Source: Aporrectodea caliginosa | Lineage: Eukaryota > Annelida > Clitellata > Crassiclitellata > Lumbricidae | NCBI GenBank assembly: GCA_020284085.1 | Contig: JACEVL010000034.1 | Coordinates: 766,001 to 830,000, forward strand | Direction: 5' to 3' | Length of the DNA: 64,000 bases | In this document: in pieces, positions 21,053 through 33,204 of the stretch | How positions within the stretch are numbered: position 1 is the stretch's first letter | Layout of the letters: the number at the start of each line of letters is the position of its first letter | Position numbers and translations under genes: made by a program | The notes under the pieces: generated by a model | The model's database searches: none | Seen by the model: the letters and a program-made list of their open reading frames with translations, nothing else | Told to the model about the DNA's origin: nothing

Positions 21053-24019
21053 ATGACTGGATATACGGATATATTAATGGAAGAGATGGCATCCAAATTC
21101 ATTGTTGCTACTTGCGGGTTGATTCCAAAGTCGTATGATTCTGTTTCTGATTGTATGCATAATCCAATGGCATATGCCTTATATTGCGGCAGTGCTATGG
21201 AGTTTCATATACGACCGTTGAAGCCATGTGTCGACGACGTTGATGCAATAATCTTCTATGCAGATGAATTGGTCTTCGAAGGAGATTTTCCAATTTTGCC
21301 ACATGATGTGAGTCGCTTACGCGACACAGTGAAATGCTACAAGATGGAGCCATACCTCAGATACCCAGGTTTTGTTCGACTTCAAATTATGGGTCAAATG
21401 AAGTATGATTGGAAATACAAAAAATATGAACTTAGTAATGCATGCTCAACTTGCCAAAATAGAAACGCTGTGTATGATAATGTTGCTCGAGCAACTAAAA
21501 TGGCACTGAATAACAAATGCACTAGTAGGTCAACACTCACTGTGAGAGGTCCAGCAATTACGTCACAGTATGAAGGAATCAGTTCTCATGTAGATAACGT
21601 CCAAAGCAAATGGTGCCCCCAATGGCCCAGAGAAGCCCAAGAATGGCCAAGACGACCCAGAAATTACGGATGGCCGACGATAGATACAATCTCCAAAGTT
21701 CTACAATATGGTTGTCATGTTGTATATGTTCATCATCGTGCTTGCAGAGACGATGAACAGCAGTGGAGAATTTCATTTTCAATGGCAGAAGTTATTTTAC
21801 TTCAGAGTTGGACTCCAGTTCAACAGATTGTTTATCATTTGCTGCGATTCTTCGCAAAGAGAGAATTAATACAAAAGGATTGTCCAAAAGAAGATGAGGT
21901 TCTCTGTCCGTATCATTTAAAGACGCTGATGTTATGGACTTGTGAAGAGATGTCACCCGAATGGTGGAATTCCTCTTCTGTTATTGCAATCTCCTGTCAG
22001 TTGTTACAAAAGCTTTCAGAATGGTTAAAGAGGAGATACTGTCCGAACTATTTTATTCCTAAGGCAAATTTATTTCATCCGCTTCTGTGCTCCGCAAGAT
22101 TTGAAAAGACTGAAAGCCATCTAAATGAATTCTGCAATTGTGGCATTCTGTGTAACTGGTTCGTGATAAATTACATACCGCCATTTACTCAGAGATATGT
22201 CGAAAGTGAAAACACAATGAGTCTAACGCCCATTTTTGTGGATTACATAAAGCCTATGTGTGAATATCAGCAAACTTTGAAGTCGAAATCATTGGATTAC
22301 TTATTTTCGTGCGGAATTGTGTCCTGTAGTCTCTATATTCGTTACTTAATCAAATATGAAATAAACTTTGGAGCGCTTTCATGTATAAGCTCTTCGTGCT
22401 TAATAAGAACATTGGAATTGATAGGACACAGTTCAATGAAAATGCTACCAATACCCAGGAACGTTTGCTGTTTCAAATTATTTGATACAACCTTGTGTAG
22501 TTTGACTGCTGCGTATGGCTTAGAGAGTGGCAAAATGTCATGGGATAGCGAACTATTTGTTCAATATATTAAAGGATTTTGCTGGAAACCGAAATCCGTA
22601 AGGTGTCAGTTTCATAGATTACCCATACCAGTCGCAGCAGAAAGAAGCCATTTTCAATTTTCGCGAGCACAAGGTCTGATGGAAAATTTAACAGGATTAA
22701 ATAGCCCATCAGAATTTCAACTATTGTGTCTCTTATCAATGGGGCTCCTTAGAATGGCGCTGGAATGTGACGATTCTCAATCCAACGACATCGCTCTTGC
22801 AGCAGTGGTCTACCTTGCTGCTCTTCATTCTGCATCATCAAAAAGCCAAAGAGTAATAGAACTCTGCTCGGCAGTCTTGTTGGATCAAACAAACCACACG
22901 GAAAATGAAACGTTGAATGCAGGTTGTTTGTTCTATATTGACGATGTTGTTAGAATCGTTGGATTTTGTCTGCTCTGCATGAAATTTAGCGAAAATAAGC
23001 AATTTAGAAGGAAGCCGTTTTATCTCGATCTTCGTCTTTCTCCAAAGGTATTTGCTTACTACTTGACAACAAGATTTGTCGGAAAAGTTTCAAACCAGTT
23101 AGAATTGAATTCTTGTACGCCAACTCCTTCATTTCCGTTAGATCAATTTCTGCTGGCTTTAACTAGGCGAAAGTTTCGTACTTTGATGCAGTCAGGCATT
23201 TGTTTCAAGCAATGCGTATATCGCAGAACAGAATCAATCGCAGCACATGCGACTTTTAGTAATAATCTTTTGACAAGCACAGAAAGGATAGAGGAAACTT
23301 TAAACAATCCGAAATGTATAATTTTAATGAAGTCAGATACTCATTTCGTATGTCCGAGAAAGGATTCGCTGAAAACAAATGTACTTTTAAGTGAGAATAC
23401 TTTTATAATTAAAGAAACAGTAATTGGTTTTCTAATAGAATATGCCTTAGAACATATTACTTCATTCTACAATGTGATTGGTAAAGACTTTGGCATCCAG
23501 TGCAACACAGTTGACTGCTATCGTGCCTTGTACCTTTACAAGTGTCGTCAATACGATGAAGTTTTGTATTTATGTGAACAAATTCTGAAGGAGCCTGATC
23601 TGAAGTGCGATTTGAGGGATCTCGCACTTACGAATGTCTTGGTGGTGCCACCTCTTCACTTGTTTTTCGATGGAGACGTACAAGCCTTGGTTGGATTTCA
23701 CTCGCTCTTTTGGTATTTATCACCTCTGGATGACAACGTTCGTAAACTTGAGAACTCTGAGGGAAAATTTGCAAATCTTTTTGCTCTATTCGTCTACTGT
23801 AGTACGAAACCACAGCTGCATTACTGTTTTTCTTTTCCTGACTCCATTAAATGCCACTATTCTCTTGGAAGACATTTTCTTACAAAGTATTTGAAACTCA
23901 GATGTTGTATCGACCGTAATTATCCGTGTACACAAGAAATGGAGGAATTTGCTGCCATAAAGAGCAATCTTCCTTTTGAACAGATTATTCGTCAGTTTCT
24001 TCTTCAGACAATTTTTTAA
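21053..24019 (+). CDS. Mab-21 / cGAS-like receptor family protein, copy 2 (complete, 988 aa)
   Basis: A putative nucleotidyltransferase sensor, possibly making a cyclic dinucleotide after ligand binding. Seen, numbered from ATG 21,053: GS at 46-47, then DVDAIIF with Asp62 and Asp64 (the [DE]h[DE] metal motif), a third Asp at 181 in SHVDNVQ just before CPQWP (188-192), GWP 206-208, the basic WRISFS segment 238-243, YHLKTLMLWTCEE about 287-299, and CPNYFIPKANLF from 330. Human cGAS is 522 residues and Mab-21 proteins about 360; here about 640 residues follow the domain. The extension matches copy 1 in YLAAL (586), LFYIDDVVRIVGF, the Cys-rich CYRALYLYKCRQYDEV (about 822) and QALVGF (876). No signal peptide or membrane helix is evident. 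The coding part is one exon; an upstream non-coding exon at 15,696 is likely. Enzyme activity and ligand are inference. Confidence 0.9.
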   Translation: MTGYTDILMEEMASKFIVATCGLIPKSYDSVSDCMHNPMAYALYCGSAMEFHIRPLKPCVDDVDAIIFYADELVFEGDFPILPHDVSRLRDTVKCYKMEPYLRYPGFVRLQIMGQMKYDWKYKKYELSNACSTCQNRNAVYDNVARATKMALNNKCTSRSTLTVRGPAITSQYEGISSHVDNVQSKWCPQWPREAQEWPRRPRNYGWPTIDTISKVLQYGCHVVYVHHRACRDDEQQWRISFSMAEVILLQSWTPVQQIVYHLLRFFAKRELIQKDCPKEDEVLCPYHLKTLMLWTCEEMSPEWWNSSSVIAISCQLLQKLSEWLKRRYCPNYFIPKANLFHPLLCSARFEKTESHLNEFCNCGILCNWFVINYIPPFTQRYVESENTMSLTPIFVDYIKPMCEYQQTLKSKSLDYLFSCGIVSCSLYIRYLIKYEINFGALSCISSSCLIRTLELIGHSSMKMLPIPRNVCCFKLFDTTLCSLTAAYGLESGKMSWDSELFVQYIKGFCWKPKSVRCQFHRLPIPVAAERSHFQFSRAQGLMENLTGLNSPSEFQLLCLLSMGLLRMALECDDSQSNDIALAAVVYLAALHSASSKSQRVIELCSAVLLDQTNHTENETLNAGCLFYIDDVVRIVGFCLLCMKFSENKQFRRKPFYLDLRLSPKVFAYYLTTRFVGKVSNQLELNSCTPTPSFPLDQFLLALTRRKFRTLMQSGICFKQCVYRRTESIAAHATFSNNLLTSTERIEETLNNPKCIILMKSDTHFVCPRKDSLKTNVLLSENTFIIKETVIGFLIEYALEHITSFYNVIGKDFGIQCNTVDCYRALYLYKCRQYDEVLYLCEQILKEPDLKCDLRDLALTNVLVVPPLHLFFDGDVQALVGFHSLFWYLSPLDDNVRKLENSEGKFANLFALFVYCSTKPQLHYCFSFPDSIKCHYSLGRHFLTKYLKLRCCIDRNYPCTQEMEEFAAIKSNLPFEQIIRQFLLQTIF

Positions 24020-24534
24020 ACATAAGAAGTAATCAAAGCGCTTAATCATATTAATGAACAGATTCTGTTTTCTGTTAAATTTGTTTAGGGAAATATCAAA
24101 TTGAAGGATGTAATTGATTTCTGAAGATTCTTCATCAATAATTATTGTCTTAAAACTTTAATACGGAGTAAAGCGACATTAACATTTTGATTATATTTAG
24201 CCACTTCATTCTCAACACCAATTTGTCACCTAAGACCACTACAGTATAGGGAAACTATTTCCAGGCAGTAAAACCTGTGCTCGGTGCAAATAATATAGCG
24301 TTTTTATTATGTTTTGTTACGAAAACCACTGTTGCCACAACGGTTCCGCTGTTTGATGCAGCCAGATTCGAAATCTTACTGGTAATACTCTTAAGATACG
24401 AATCATGTGTCCAATTATATATATACACACACACAAGTCAGCTGTTACTTAGAGATCCTCGCTGATCTTTTATTATCTTAACCATAACCATCAATTTATT
24501 GCTCCAAACATTGAGAAAGTAACATTTCGTTGTA

Positions 24535-25250
24535 CAAAGATCTGTTGGTCGCAAAAGGGAACCCAGAAAAGACCAGAGTCCCGCTGGTTGGGGCCACCTA
24601 TATACATAGTCTGTTGCTAGATGGTTAACAGAGGTTACCTAATAAACTGCAATTATATAATAAGTATCTAGTACATGTACAATTATTAACGTACTAGTAC
24701 AAAGTATTAAACCTTAACTAAGAAAAACACAAACAGAATGGTATCTAGTAAATGTACAATAATACTAGTACAAAGTATTAAACCTTAACTAACACAAACA
24801 GAATGAGGATTAGAACCCAACTATGTTCTGATGAATTATCCGTTGGCGTAACTTATGTTTAAATAGCTTTAAATTCAAGATACTGCGAAGGTCTTGGGGT
24901 ATTCTATTCCATTCTTCTTAATATTATCTATGTCAACAAACAATGTAGTCTTTTTACCATCTACTTTAGAGCATCTTTTATTATCAACCATAGTCGCTTG
25001 GTATGTGAATTGGTTAAATGTATACATTTTATGTACACTGTGTAATAGTGTGTATAGTTATTGATAGTTTGGGCCTACTGTGTGTTTGGGCATGCATTGC
25101 ATAATTAAGAAGCGTTGCATGACGTTCACTTGATGTTCTAACTTTCTCCCGGATAGGCCTACTAGTTTGATGGTGTTAGTTTTTGAACATTTTCTTTGTG
25201 ATTCTGAACTCCCTGTCATATGAAATGGTAAATCAAGTTTCATAAATTAC
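24535..25250 (-). mobile_element. CR1-like LINE 3' portion, reverse
   Basis: Contains the 3'-UTR signature also seen at 30,195, 36,236 and 52,320 (AAAAGGGAACCC...AGTCCCGCT...GGCCACCTA on the forward strand), two AAACCTTAACTAA motifs, and at 24,880-25,080 a degenerate RT C-terminus on the reverse strand (GIEYPKTF-like). Truncated and dead. Confidence 0.6.
24664..24805. repeat. Two-copy direct repeat, about 70 bp
   Basis: GTATCTAGTA-ATGTACAA...CTAGTACAAAGTATTAAACC...CACAAACAGAATG occurs twice in tandem within the LINE 3' UTR fragment, with small indels. Confidence 0.8.
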
Positions 25251-25393
25251 ACGAGATTTTTTGCGAATTTGTGCCTTTGATATCAGGTTATACAGATTTG
25301 CACGTTTATATCGAAATTCTGTGACGTTTGATTTTTCTTTCTTGCTTTCGGCAAATAAAGTGTTCATTTGTTTCCCAAGTATTTATTGGTGAT

Positions 25394-26734
25394 CAGGCTT
25401 GGACTGGGCCGCCGGGACACCGGGAGATTCCCGGTGGGCCGGTAGTCCGACGGGCCTGTGGGCCGGCTCCCAGAATAAAAAAGATCTGATTAAAAATATT
25501 ATGATATTTTATCTCTACTTCTTAACTCTAGATTAATAATGATGTCCGGTACAGAGCGACAACTCTCCTTTATTCTTTGAAACGTTTTGAATACATTTTC
25601 ACACTACAATTGTTTTTGAAAGTGTTTGAACAAACAACTCTGTTATCTCAATATTTGCAAACAAACGGCATGGACATCCTACGAGCCTATACGATGCTTT
25701 AAGATAAAAAAATTATTATCATTGAATTAAGCCAAATAAATCGAACTTTTGTTCTCATTTTTGAAGCAGCTACACATTTTACAGAACTTATTACATGTTA
25801 CAGTGAACTAGATAAAAAAAACCTCGACATTGATGTTGAGACTGCTTTGAAACAGAAAAGAATTAGATCAAAAGAAATTGCTAGGAGAATCTGCTAATCT
25901 GCTAAAGACCAGCAAATCGAAAATGCAGCAGATAAATTTCGAGTAAGCGTTCACAACTTGGTAAAGGATCAAGTAAGTTATTAGTAGGTTTTGAAACAGA
26001 GGTTCTCTGAGCACGGTAGTCTTTATGCTGATTTGTCTTGTTTAGATCCAAACAATTTTGCAGAAATTTCGACAAGGATTCCCAGTGATAGACTGCAGCA
26101 CTTGAGTGAGTTGCCCAGATAACAGTGTAACGATGACATTGTAACGAAAGAGCAGCTGCCAAAGATTATTGGACTTTGAACGAAAATGGAACAGTTTCAA
26201 AACTACTCTTGAAGAAAACTATAATTTGATAAGTCAGTAAAGTTTAGAGTCTTCATGCTGATGGCTTGTGAGAAGGACCTAAGAATTAATAATGATGACA
26301 TCTTTGACTTTTGGCGTCAACTAGTGAAACAATGAAAAACTGCTTGTGTGATTGTGAAGTTGTGTTTACTAATTCCATGATGATGCTAAGTTTTTAAATA
26401 AACCACACTGTGCACTACATAATGCAACAGTTGGTTCCAAACATAATTAGGCCTATGAATTTTCGACAAATATAAAATTAAAATGCACGTGCTTAAAGTT
26501 TGTTAATCTTTTAATATTCATTTAACAATATTTGTCATTCGGCCCATTAACAGCTAAAAAGTCCTTAATTTTATGTTAAATGTTACAAGAAGCATTGGCG
26601 AGTGGGCACCGTTCAAACCCCATTTATCGGATTAATTTTATCCTGAAAGGTTTCACGCCTTCGAATACCAGTGCTCGGTAATGTGGGCCGCCCATGACCA
26701 CATTTCCAGGGCCGCTTTTGCAAGCCAGTCCCTG
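25394..26734 (+). mobile_element. Decayed hAT transposon with 8-bp target duplication
   Basis: TTGGTGAT repeats exactly at 25,386-25,393 and 26,735-26,742. Ends CAGGCTTGGACTGGGCCGCC and the inverse of GCAAGCCAGTCCCTG fit hAT TIRs. The forward strand between about 25,800 and 26,420 holds broken transposase sequence (SLYADLSCLDPNNFAEI at about 26,015, an LSEL stretch, then NCLCDCEVVF), resembling the ZMYM1/TTF-type hAT transposases. Stops and deletions make it inactive. Confidence 0.78.
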
Positions 26735-26742
26735 TTGGTGAT

Positions 26743-28430
26743 CGCCTAACTTTCTAGTAGTGGGTATAATTTAGTTGTGAAACATATTCTCCTATGCCGT
26801 AGCCTATACTACATTCTCTGGCGTAAATATAATAATAATATATTCTATATTAATTCAAACTGACGATTAGGCCTACGCAGGATGATTACAATTCAGTATG
26901 AAAGTTAAGCTTATTACAGGAGTCGAATTTAACTGTATGCGGCAGCCATGCAAGTCGTCTTATATCTCTACAGTTTTCAATGTGTAAATTCATGAATGTT
27001 ATGCCCTCATTATCGACTGCATTACTATTTTGTGTTGAATTCATAACATTTCAGCAACTCGACTTTAAACAACAGCCTAAATGTTTAAGCGCATGCCATG
27101 TAAAGCGAAATATAATTCTATAGTCCTGTTTGAGTAATTTTGCTTTATATCAGATCTGAACGAAAGTTTTACCCTCGATAATCCGGCAAGAACACATGAC
27201 AGATGACGATGTTGGTATTAAAACAAATAAACCCTAATGGTCAGTGTGACCACTTCTTGGGGATTTGTCCCATGAACTTTGGATTTTGAGGGTCCGACTT
27301 CGGATCTGGAGATTTTGCATAGCAATCTTGGGATTTCTTATGAGGTCTACAGACTATTTTTTACCGTACTTTCCAGCAGTGGTAGATAATCAGATATAAA
27401 AAAACTCGCTCATTAGGTCTGTCTGAAAGACGTTTATTATTGTCGTTACTTGTAAACATCGTTATTTGTTAATTCAGTGTTATGCTTCGGTTTTTTCTTA
27501 GAAACCACTAGTAGACTATACCAATCTGAAGGGCCTACATGTACTTCCTGACTGGTGGCATAGCACAATTATGGATACGATGGTTAATTAGAACAAAGCT
27601 CTTAAAGTATTGCACTCAATGTATCCTATCGTCAAAGACCTTATGACATTCCAATCGCCTGGTGGCGTTGCAATCGACGAAGCTATTTACGTGGTTAATT
27701 GAACGCAGCTGTATCATCCAGCACTGAGTTTTATCACGCCAGGTGTCGCGGCTAGCTAAATCTAAATATAATTTCTTTAGCGCCGTCATCATAATGCCCT
27801 TGACACGAGGCTATAATATGCCGCAAGCGTTGTTATCGGATGGAGCTTGAAGACTTCTGTTCGATTGTGGTTTCATTGCATTAGGTCTGATGAGTCTCTT
27901 TTGAAGTGGCGTTATATAGATCTGATATGATAATTATGGTATGTCAGGATGGAACGTAACTAGGATTCTTTGTGAACTCTAAGGCGTATTTTGAGATGGA
28001 TTATATTCGCTCACTGGGTGGCCAATTGAATGAATGCAATATGGGAACTGTAGCAAAATAGGGGCAGTCGGCGATGATACTATTTTTATTTAAGAGCATT
28101 ATTTTATTTTATTGCAAATTCGACTATGTAGGCATGAGCAGCAGAAGACTGTCAAGCAGGCAACATAGGAGGGCCGACGATATAGCGCATCTCTTAAACG
28201 AGTTGCCCTAGTAATTGGCCTAATGCGAATCACGGACTCTCTAGTTCAAACTATGCTCAGTTCATCGCTTTTGTAAATCTTTTGTACAAAGTTAATTATA
28301 ACCAAAAAATATCAAGCGACGTCTCGGTGTCTTCCTGAGATAAAACGACAACCCACACCCCGTTGTAAGCTTGGAATGATCGACGTTATTGTATTGAACA
28401 CTCGTATGTGGCAACTTATGAACTACTTGT
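26743..28430. other. Intergenic DNA, nothing recognised
   Basis: AT-rich unique-looking sequence. I found no supported open frame, TIR pair, RT motif or tandem array. Confidence 0.35.
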
Positions 28431-28672
28431 GGGGCGCGGTGGTGTAGGGGTATGTTCGATGCCTTGCAGCCGGAGGGTTGCGGGTTCGAATCCACCTCAT
28501 GCCGCCGCGTAGGGACCCTGGGCAAGTGCTTCACTCGCAATTGCTCATGCGCTTCGGCGTGAAACACCGATTCAGAGTCCGCGCTGTAGTCGGGAGCGCC
28601 TCTGAGTAGAAATCTTGAAGGGGCGCTATAACAAGTGTTCATACATATATACATACATACATACATACTTCT
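28431..28672 (+). mobile_element. tRNA-derived SINE, monomer B
   Basis: GGGGCGCGGTGGTGTAGGGG with A box, GGTTCGAATCC B box near 28,481, the same body as the B half of the dimeric SINE, then GGGGCGCTATAACAAGTG and an (ATAC)n tail. An apparent reverse-strand frame across it is not a gene. Confidence 0.85.
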
Positions 28673-28859
28673 ACCGTATGCCTAACGTATAATAAAAATC
28701 TTAAGCGCGTGGAAATATTTCGACTACTGTCAACATTGCGTAAATGGTTAATGTTCATTCACTCTTTCGTTTAATTTATTCATTCAGAACACTTACATAC
28801 ATGTACCTCCTTACTAAGATGCCTACTGAGAGACACTCTAATCTTAATCCCGGCGATAG

Positions 28860-29160
28860 AGATCAGTTTTCAAATGCTCGTAGAAGGTGCAAGTTTGTCT
28901 TAACAGTATTTCCCTCGATGTAGGCCTCACTGGCCTCAAGTTGCCGCTTTGCATTATTCATGCACTTACTGCATGGATTTCATCTCGTCGATCATACTTT
29001 GATTTACATTGTTAAAGTAAACATCTAAAGGTGAAACTAGAGGGCTGAAGCAATACTGATAAGTGCCTTACGTTTATAATATAATTTTAACAATTGTTTG
29101 TTTTCATTTTTAGTAGGCTACCATTTCCCTTATCAGTTCACTGTCCTGGTATGTTTCTTA
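28860..29160 (+). other. Orphan duplicate of the cGLR 5' region (relic D)
   Basis: GGGCTGAAGCAATACTGATAAGTGCC and the following AT-rich run match GAGTTGAAGGAATACTGATGGGTGCC at about 15,476 and the equivalent at 43,728. No coding exon follows. A GATTACG-family LINE tail starts at 29,165. Confidence 0.45.
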
Positions 29161-29164
29161 CCGA

Positions 29165-29252
29165 ATTGGTTATGGGCTCGTGAATGAGCTGGTGCTCTGA
29201 GCTGAACTTTCGAGTGTCGCTTTATACATTTGAAGTTTACAGTTATGATTAT
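29165..29252 (+). repeat. LINE 3'-tail fragment, GATTACG family
   Basis: GTGAATGAGCTGGTGCTCTG...TTTCGAGTGTCGCTTTA...GAAGTTTACAGTTATGATTATG is a diverged copy of the tail at 43,935-44,015 and 11,690-11,770. Confidence 0.6.
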
Positions 29253-30086
29253 GATCATTGCGTGTACATGTCTTGGTGTACATCGCGTCAAATTGCATTG
29301 CACAACCTTTATTTGAGTTCATTGGGAGGTTGACTCTCTATTGCCTCTGACAAAACTACTTCGGCGTAGAAAAATCTCGACACACGCCAATTAAGCATTA
29401 TTCGTCACGCGTGACTTTTCTTACACAACAGTTAAAGTTCTTGATGCAATTAGATTAGAATGCTTGGTGGTTATTGCAATGCCGACCATTATCGCGTTGT
29501 ATATGATTAAGTAGGTAAATAAATAAGTAATTTAGAATATTCGTTATTATCAAACGCGCAGTACCTTACAAGTTATTTGGATAGTTTCGGTTCCAAGTCA
29601 ATGCCGAGGACATCGTTGTCACGTTGTGGAACTGAAGAAGGGCCAGGTTACGATCACTTGAAGCGTTCGGTTATAAGCCGTGTGTGGAAAGAGAGCAAGT
29701 GGGGAGAATATTGAGCTGAGGCGAAGGAGGAATTCATGCATGTGCGACGGTCTTTTGGGAGTTCGTTCTAAAGAGAAGGCGCAGCGTATATCAATTAAGG
29801 AGCAGTGCAGAATCTGAGAGTGATCGAGAAGGAGGAAGATGAGATGAAAAAGGAGTGGATATTGGCGCTTAGATAGTGAATAGCTGGCGAATGTTAGAGG
29901 TTTCCAGACGTTTAGTGAGCGGGCATTTTAGATAAAAGATATAATTTTTCGGTGAATACGCTGTGGGCCTTTAAGGCACGAATGGTTTGAGAAACGGGTT
30001 GCACTTGTGTCTTGCAACTCTTTGATTACTGCACGGAAATGATCACTCTGGATTGTTTGTTTAGTGTAAGTTAGTCGCCGACGTCA
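29253..30086. other. No feature recognised
   Basis: No open frame, repeat or terminal inverted repeat that I can support. Confidence 0.3.
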
Positions 30087-30500
30087 ATTCAATTCAATTC
30101 AATTCTTTTATTGAAGCCATTAAAGTGAAACAAAGGTAACATGATTATTTTCCATTGTTAGGATCACAACACTGTAGCAGCAAGATTATTTTCATCACTA
30201 GCCACAAAAGGGAACCCCGAAAGGACAATAGTCCCGCTAGCTAGGGTCACCTAAGTTACTATTATCGCAGTACGTGATAACAACAGGAAGGACTTAGAGT
30301 CAATATTCAGTTTCGAACCAAAAATTGCTATTGCGAAAAACATAAACCTTAACTACATACAAACTAAACCAAAAAAACCTTAACTAGAATCAAACCAAAC
30401 CAAGCAGATATTGGTTACCCTTACCAATGAGGTTAAACATAGCAAAAGTGAAAACATTTAAATACAAGTAAGGGCGAGAAAAGCAAGAGTTAAACAAAAT
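30087..30500 (-). mobile_element. CR1-like LINE 3' UTR fragment, reverse
   Basis: Starts with the reverse of a (GAATT)n tail (TTCAATTCAATTCAATTC), TTTTATTGAAGCC, then the conserved block CAAAAGGGAACCCCGAAAGG...TAGTCCCGCTAGCTAGGG with CACCTAAG (30,205-30,255), and two AACCTTAACTA motifs at 30,346 and 30,377. No coding sequence remains. Confidence 0.65.
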
Positions 30501-32354
30501 GAAAATAGAACACAAAAATTGAAACAAACTATTATGTTCTCGTCAAACGGTAGGCCTATGCGTGAGACTGGCGACGGGATATACCGTAAGAATATTTGTG
30601 TTTGGCAATTGGCATGGTTCTCCTTCCAAAGTTTAGAAATACAGTGGCGCTGAGCAATCGTGCATGCAATACTTGCTTGAGTGGCCGCCTGAGTGGTGGT
30701 TCGAGTCCGTACTTCTCGCGTTACAGGCCGAGCACTCTATCCGTTCGGACACTGTGCCCAACTACAACTAGGAATCAAAAGACCAAGAATCCCGGGGTAA
30801 CCCATTACGTTGGGGATTCCAAATATTTACGTGGTTTTTGATGACTGCGCATGGGTAAACGGTATTTACGGCGGTCGTCTGCTAATAGGAAATTAACGAA
30901 GAGCGATTACAAACGACAGCGCAAGTCAAACTTCGCAGACGAAAACGTGCGATAGATGTTGAATGGCACAGGTAGGATAATGAGGTCATACGATTGAGGT
31001 TATACGGCTCACTGACAGCACGGCGTAAAGAAGACTCAGAAGTGGCGTGGCTAGGGTGGCCTAATCATTACCCTGAAAGAGGCTTGGCCAGGGAAACCAT
31101 TAGAGTGAACGGTAGAACAAAAGTCATACTAAGATGACAACTGATAAGGCAAACGAGGAAAGATTTTAAGGTACCAGGTGTGTATGGAAAACGTCTTTTA
31201 TTTTTGTACTTTTACAGCACTTCTTGTATAACAATTGAACATAATTATCGCGTTGAATCATTTGCACCAGAAGGCTATTTCGCCAAGACCCCGATCTCGA
31301 ACGCATAAGCAAATACCGGCTACTAAACGTGAGTCAGGATATAAGCACACCTTGCACGGTCATTTTTGTGCGATAGTCAAACCTTCTCTCACTAGGTTAG
31401 GCCCAGCGTTAACAGGCATAAACAGCAAGCCTTTGTGCACGATTCTGTATTGTTTGGGCAAGATTCAGTAGAATGTAGAGCTTAGCACGAACGTCTCCTA
31501 ATTTCATATCATTATTATTATGTACGTGTTGTTTTACTTTCCATAGCTTTATAGACACAAGTGAACAAGAATCTAAAGAATCGACTGTATTGAAGACAGT
31601 ATACTGAAGATTTTAACAACAAAGCAACGCTTGTAGAAACAATATCCGAATAATCAATAAAATAATTGAAATTTTATTAATAACGACAAATGGTAAAATA
31701 ACAGACACAGCATTCATATAATTTCTTCCGTTAGTCGTATCTCTTGGTATTTTTATCAAGCATAAGTGATCCGAAATATTGTAACAGACACATTTTTCCT
31801 ATGGACAACCCTCATAGCAATCCTTCACGTGAGTGTTGTTAGGCCTACTGTTTTAACGACGATGTGTCATACCATAGATGATTAGCTTCGCCCTCCTCGA
31901 TTATCCAGGCTTGAGACTGGCAGCATCCGTACTTCTTTCGTCATCACGAGGATCATTGAGTCTTAGTCTCATTATTTCCTTACGCACAAACTATAAATGA
32001 TGTGTAAAAGGGATCTCTTATTCATGCAATGCATCTTATCACTATACCTGGTTAACCTAACCATTAGAAGTAGTGAAAACACCAAGAGGACTGGCGAATG
32101 ATCTTAAATTTTCTGACAACATTGACCTTCTCACTAAACGAGGAACAGACAGAACTACAGGATATTACCACACATACTGATTAAGGTGTTTATAAAAATG
32201 AAAGCTTTTGAAAGTTACTCTCCAACCCATCATTGCGTGATACTAGATAGAAAGAGAACCAGTAAAATATTTAGCATGATAAAATAATATTTAGGACTTG
32301 CACAAACCAATCAAAGTTTGTTATGTAGTGATTCAGTAAAATTGTCAAGTGAAA
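30501..32354. other. Intergenic DNA, nothing certain
   Basis: Short frames only. A GGTTCGAGTCC B-box-like string at about 30,697 lies near a weak A-box-like string, but the pair is too degraded to call a tRNA or SINE. Confidence 0.3.
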
Positions 32355-32789
32355 TATAGGGTGACACGAAAGTTCGTTCACCGTTTTCAAAATGCGTTGT
32401 CTCAGTAACGGATGCATATTTCTTTATAATATTTTGTCAGTGCATACATAAGTCAAATGAAAGATACTGGTAAGAATTTGATTATGATCCGGTCCGTGGT
32501 TGAGATTATTTATTAGAAAATGTAAAGACCACCAGTTTTTGCGGAAAAATGGCGTTCATCAAATTAACACAGTAAAGGAAATGTGTAGCGTCGTACACAA
32601 TAAGACACTGTTATTACCTAGGACATAAAGACGTAGGCTATTAGCGTACAGTATCTCCTTTCTGCTTAATGACAGCACTGACTCTATCCGGCATAGACTG
32701 GATCAGCGTATGAAGTGTCCCAACTGCTATCGATCTCCACGCTCGTTGGAGGCGACGTTTGAGCTGATAAACGAGGTGCGGAGAGTTGG

Positions 32790-33047
32790 GTGGCCAATCT
32801 TTCGGCATTATGTGTGACGGGAGGTTGTCGTCTAGCCACTTCGGACCTCTATCCTATTGAGAACTTTTGGAGTATTTTATCTCTCAGCGTTTATAAAGAT
32901 CCTGAGCCAAAAAACGTCTATCAGCTCAAACGTTGCCTCCAACGAGCATGGAGATCGATAGCAGTTGGGACACTTCATACGCTGATCCAGTCTATGCCGG
33001 ATAGAGTCAGTGCTGTCATTAAACAGAAAGGAGATACTGTACGCTAA
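32790..33047 (+). pseudogene. Tc1/mariner transposase C-terminus
   Basis: An 85-codon frame containing DLYPIENFWSIL (the Glu of the DDE triad lies in PIENxW), then LQRAWRSIAVGTLHTLIQSM and SAVIKQKGD, the usual C-terminal order of Tc1-like/IS630 transposases. The catalytic Asp residues and the DNA-binding half are absent. The left arm holds the inverse copy of its second half. Confidence 0.82.
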
Positions 33048-33204
33048 TAGCCTACGTCTTTATGTCCTAGGTAACAACAGTGTCTTATTGTGTACGACAC
33101 TACACATTTCCTTTACTGTGTTAATTTGATGAATGCCGTTTTCCAAATTGTCTTATAAATAATGGAAACCACGGACCGGATCATAATCAAATTCTTACCA
33201 GTAT

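Noticed and set aside
28292..28666. 124-codon frame resembling another at 53,981-54,256
   Set aside because: Both are translations of SINE monomer B; the similarity reflects the repeat, not a gene family.
30690..30765. tRNA gene (GGTTCGAGTCC string)
   Set aside because: No consistent A box or cloverleaf; too degraded to call.
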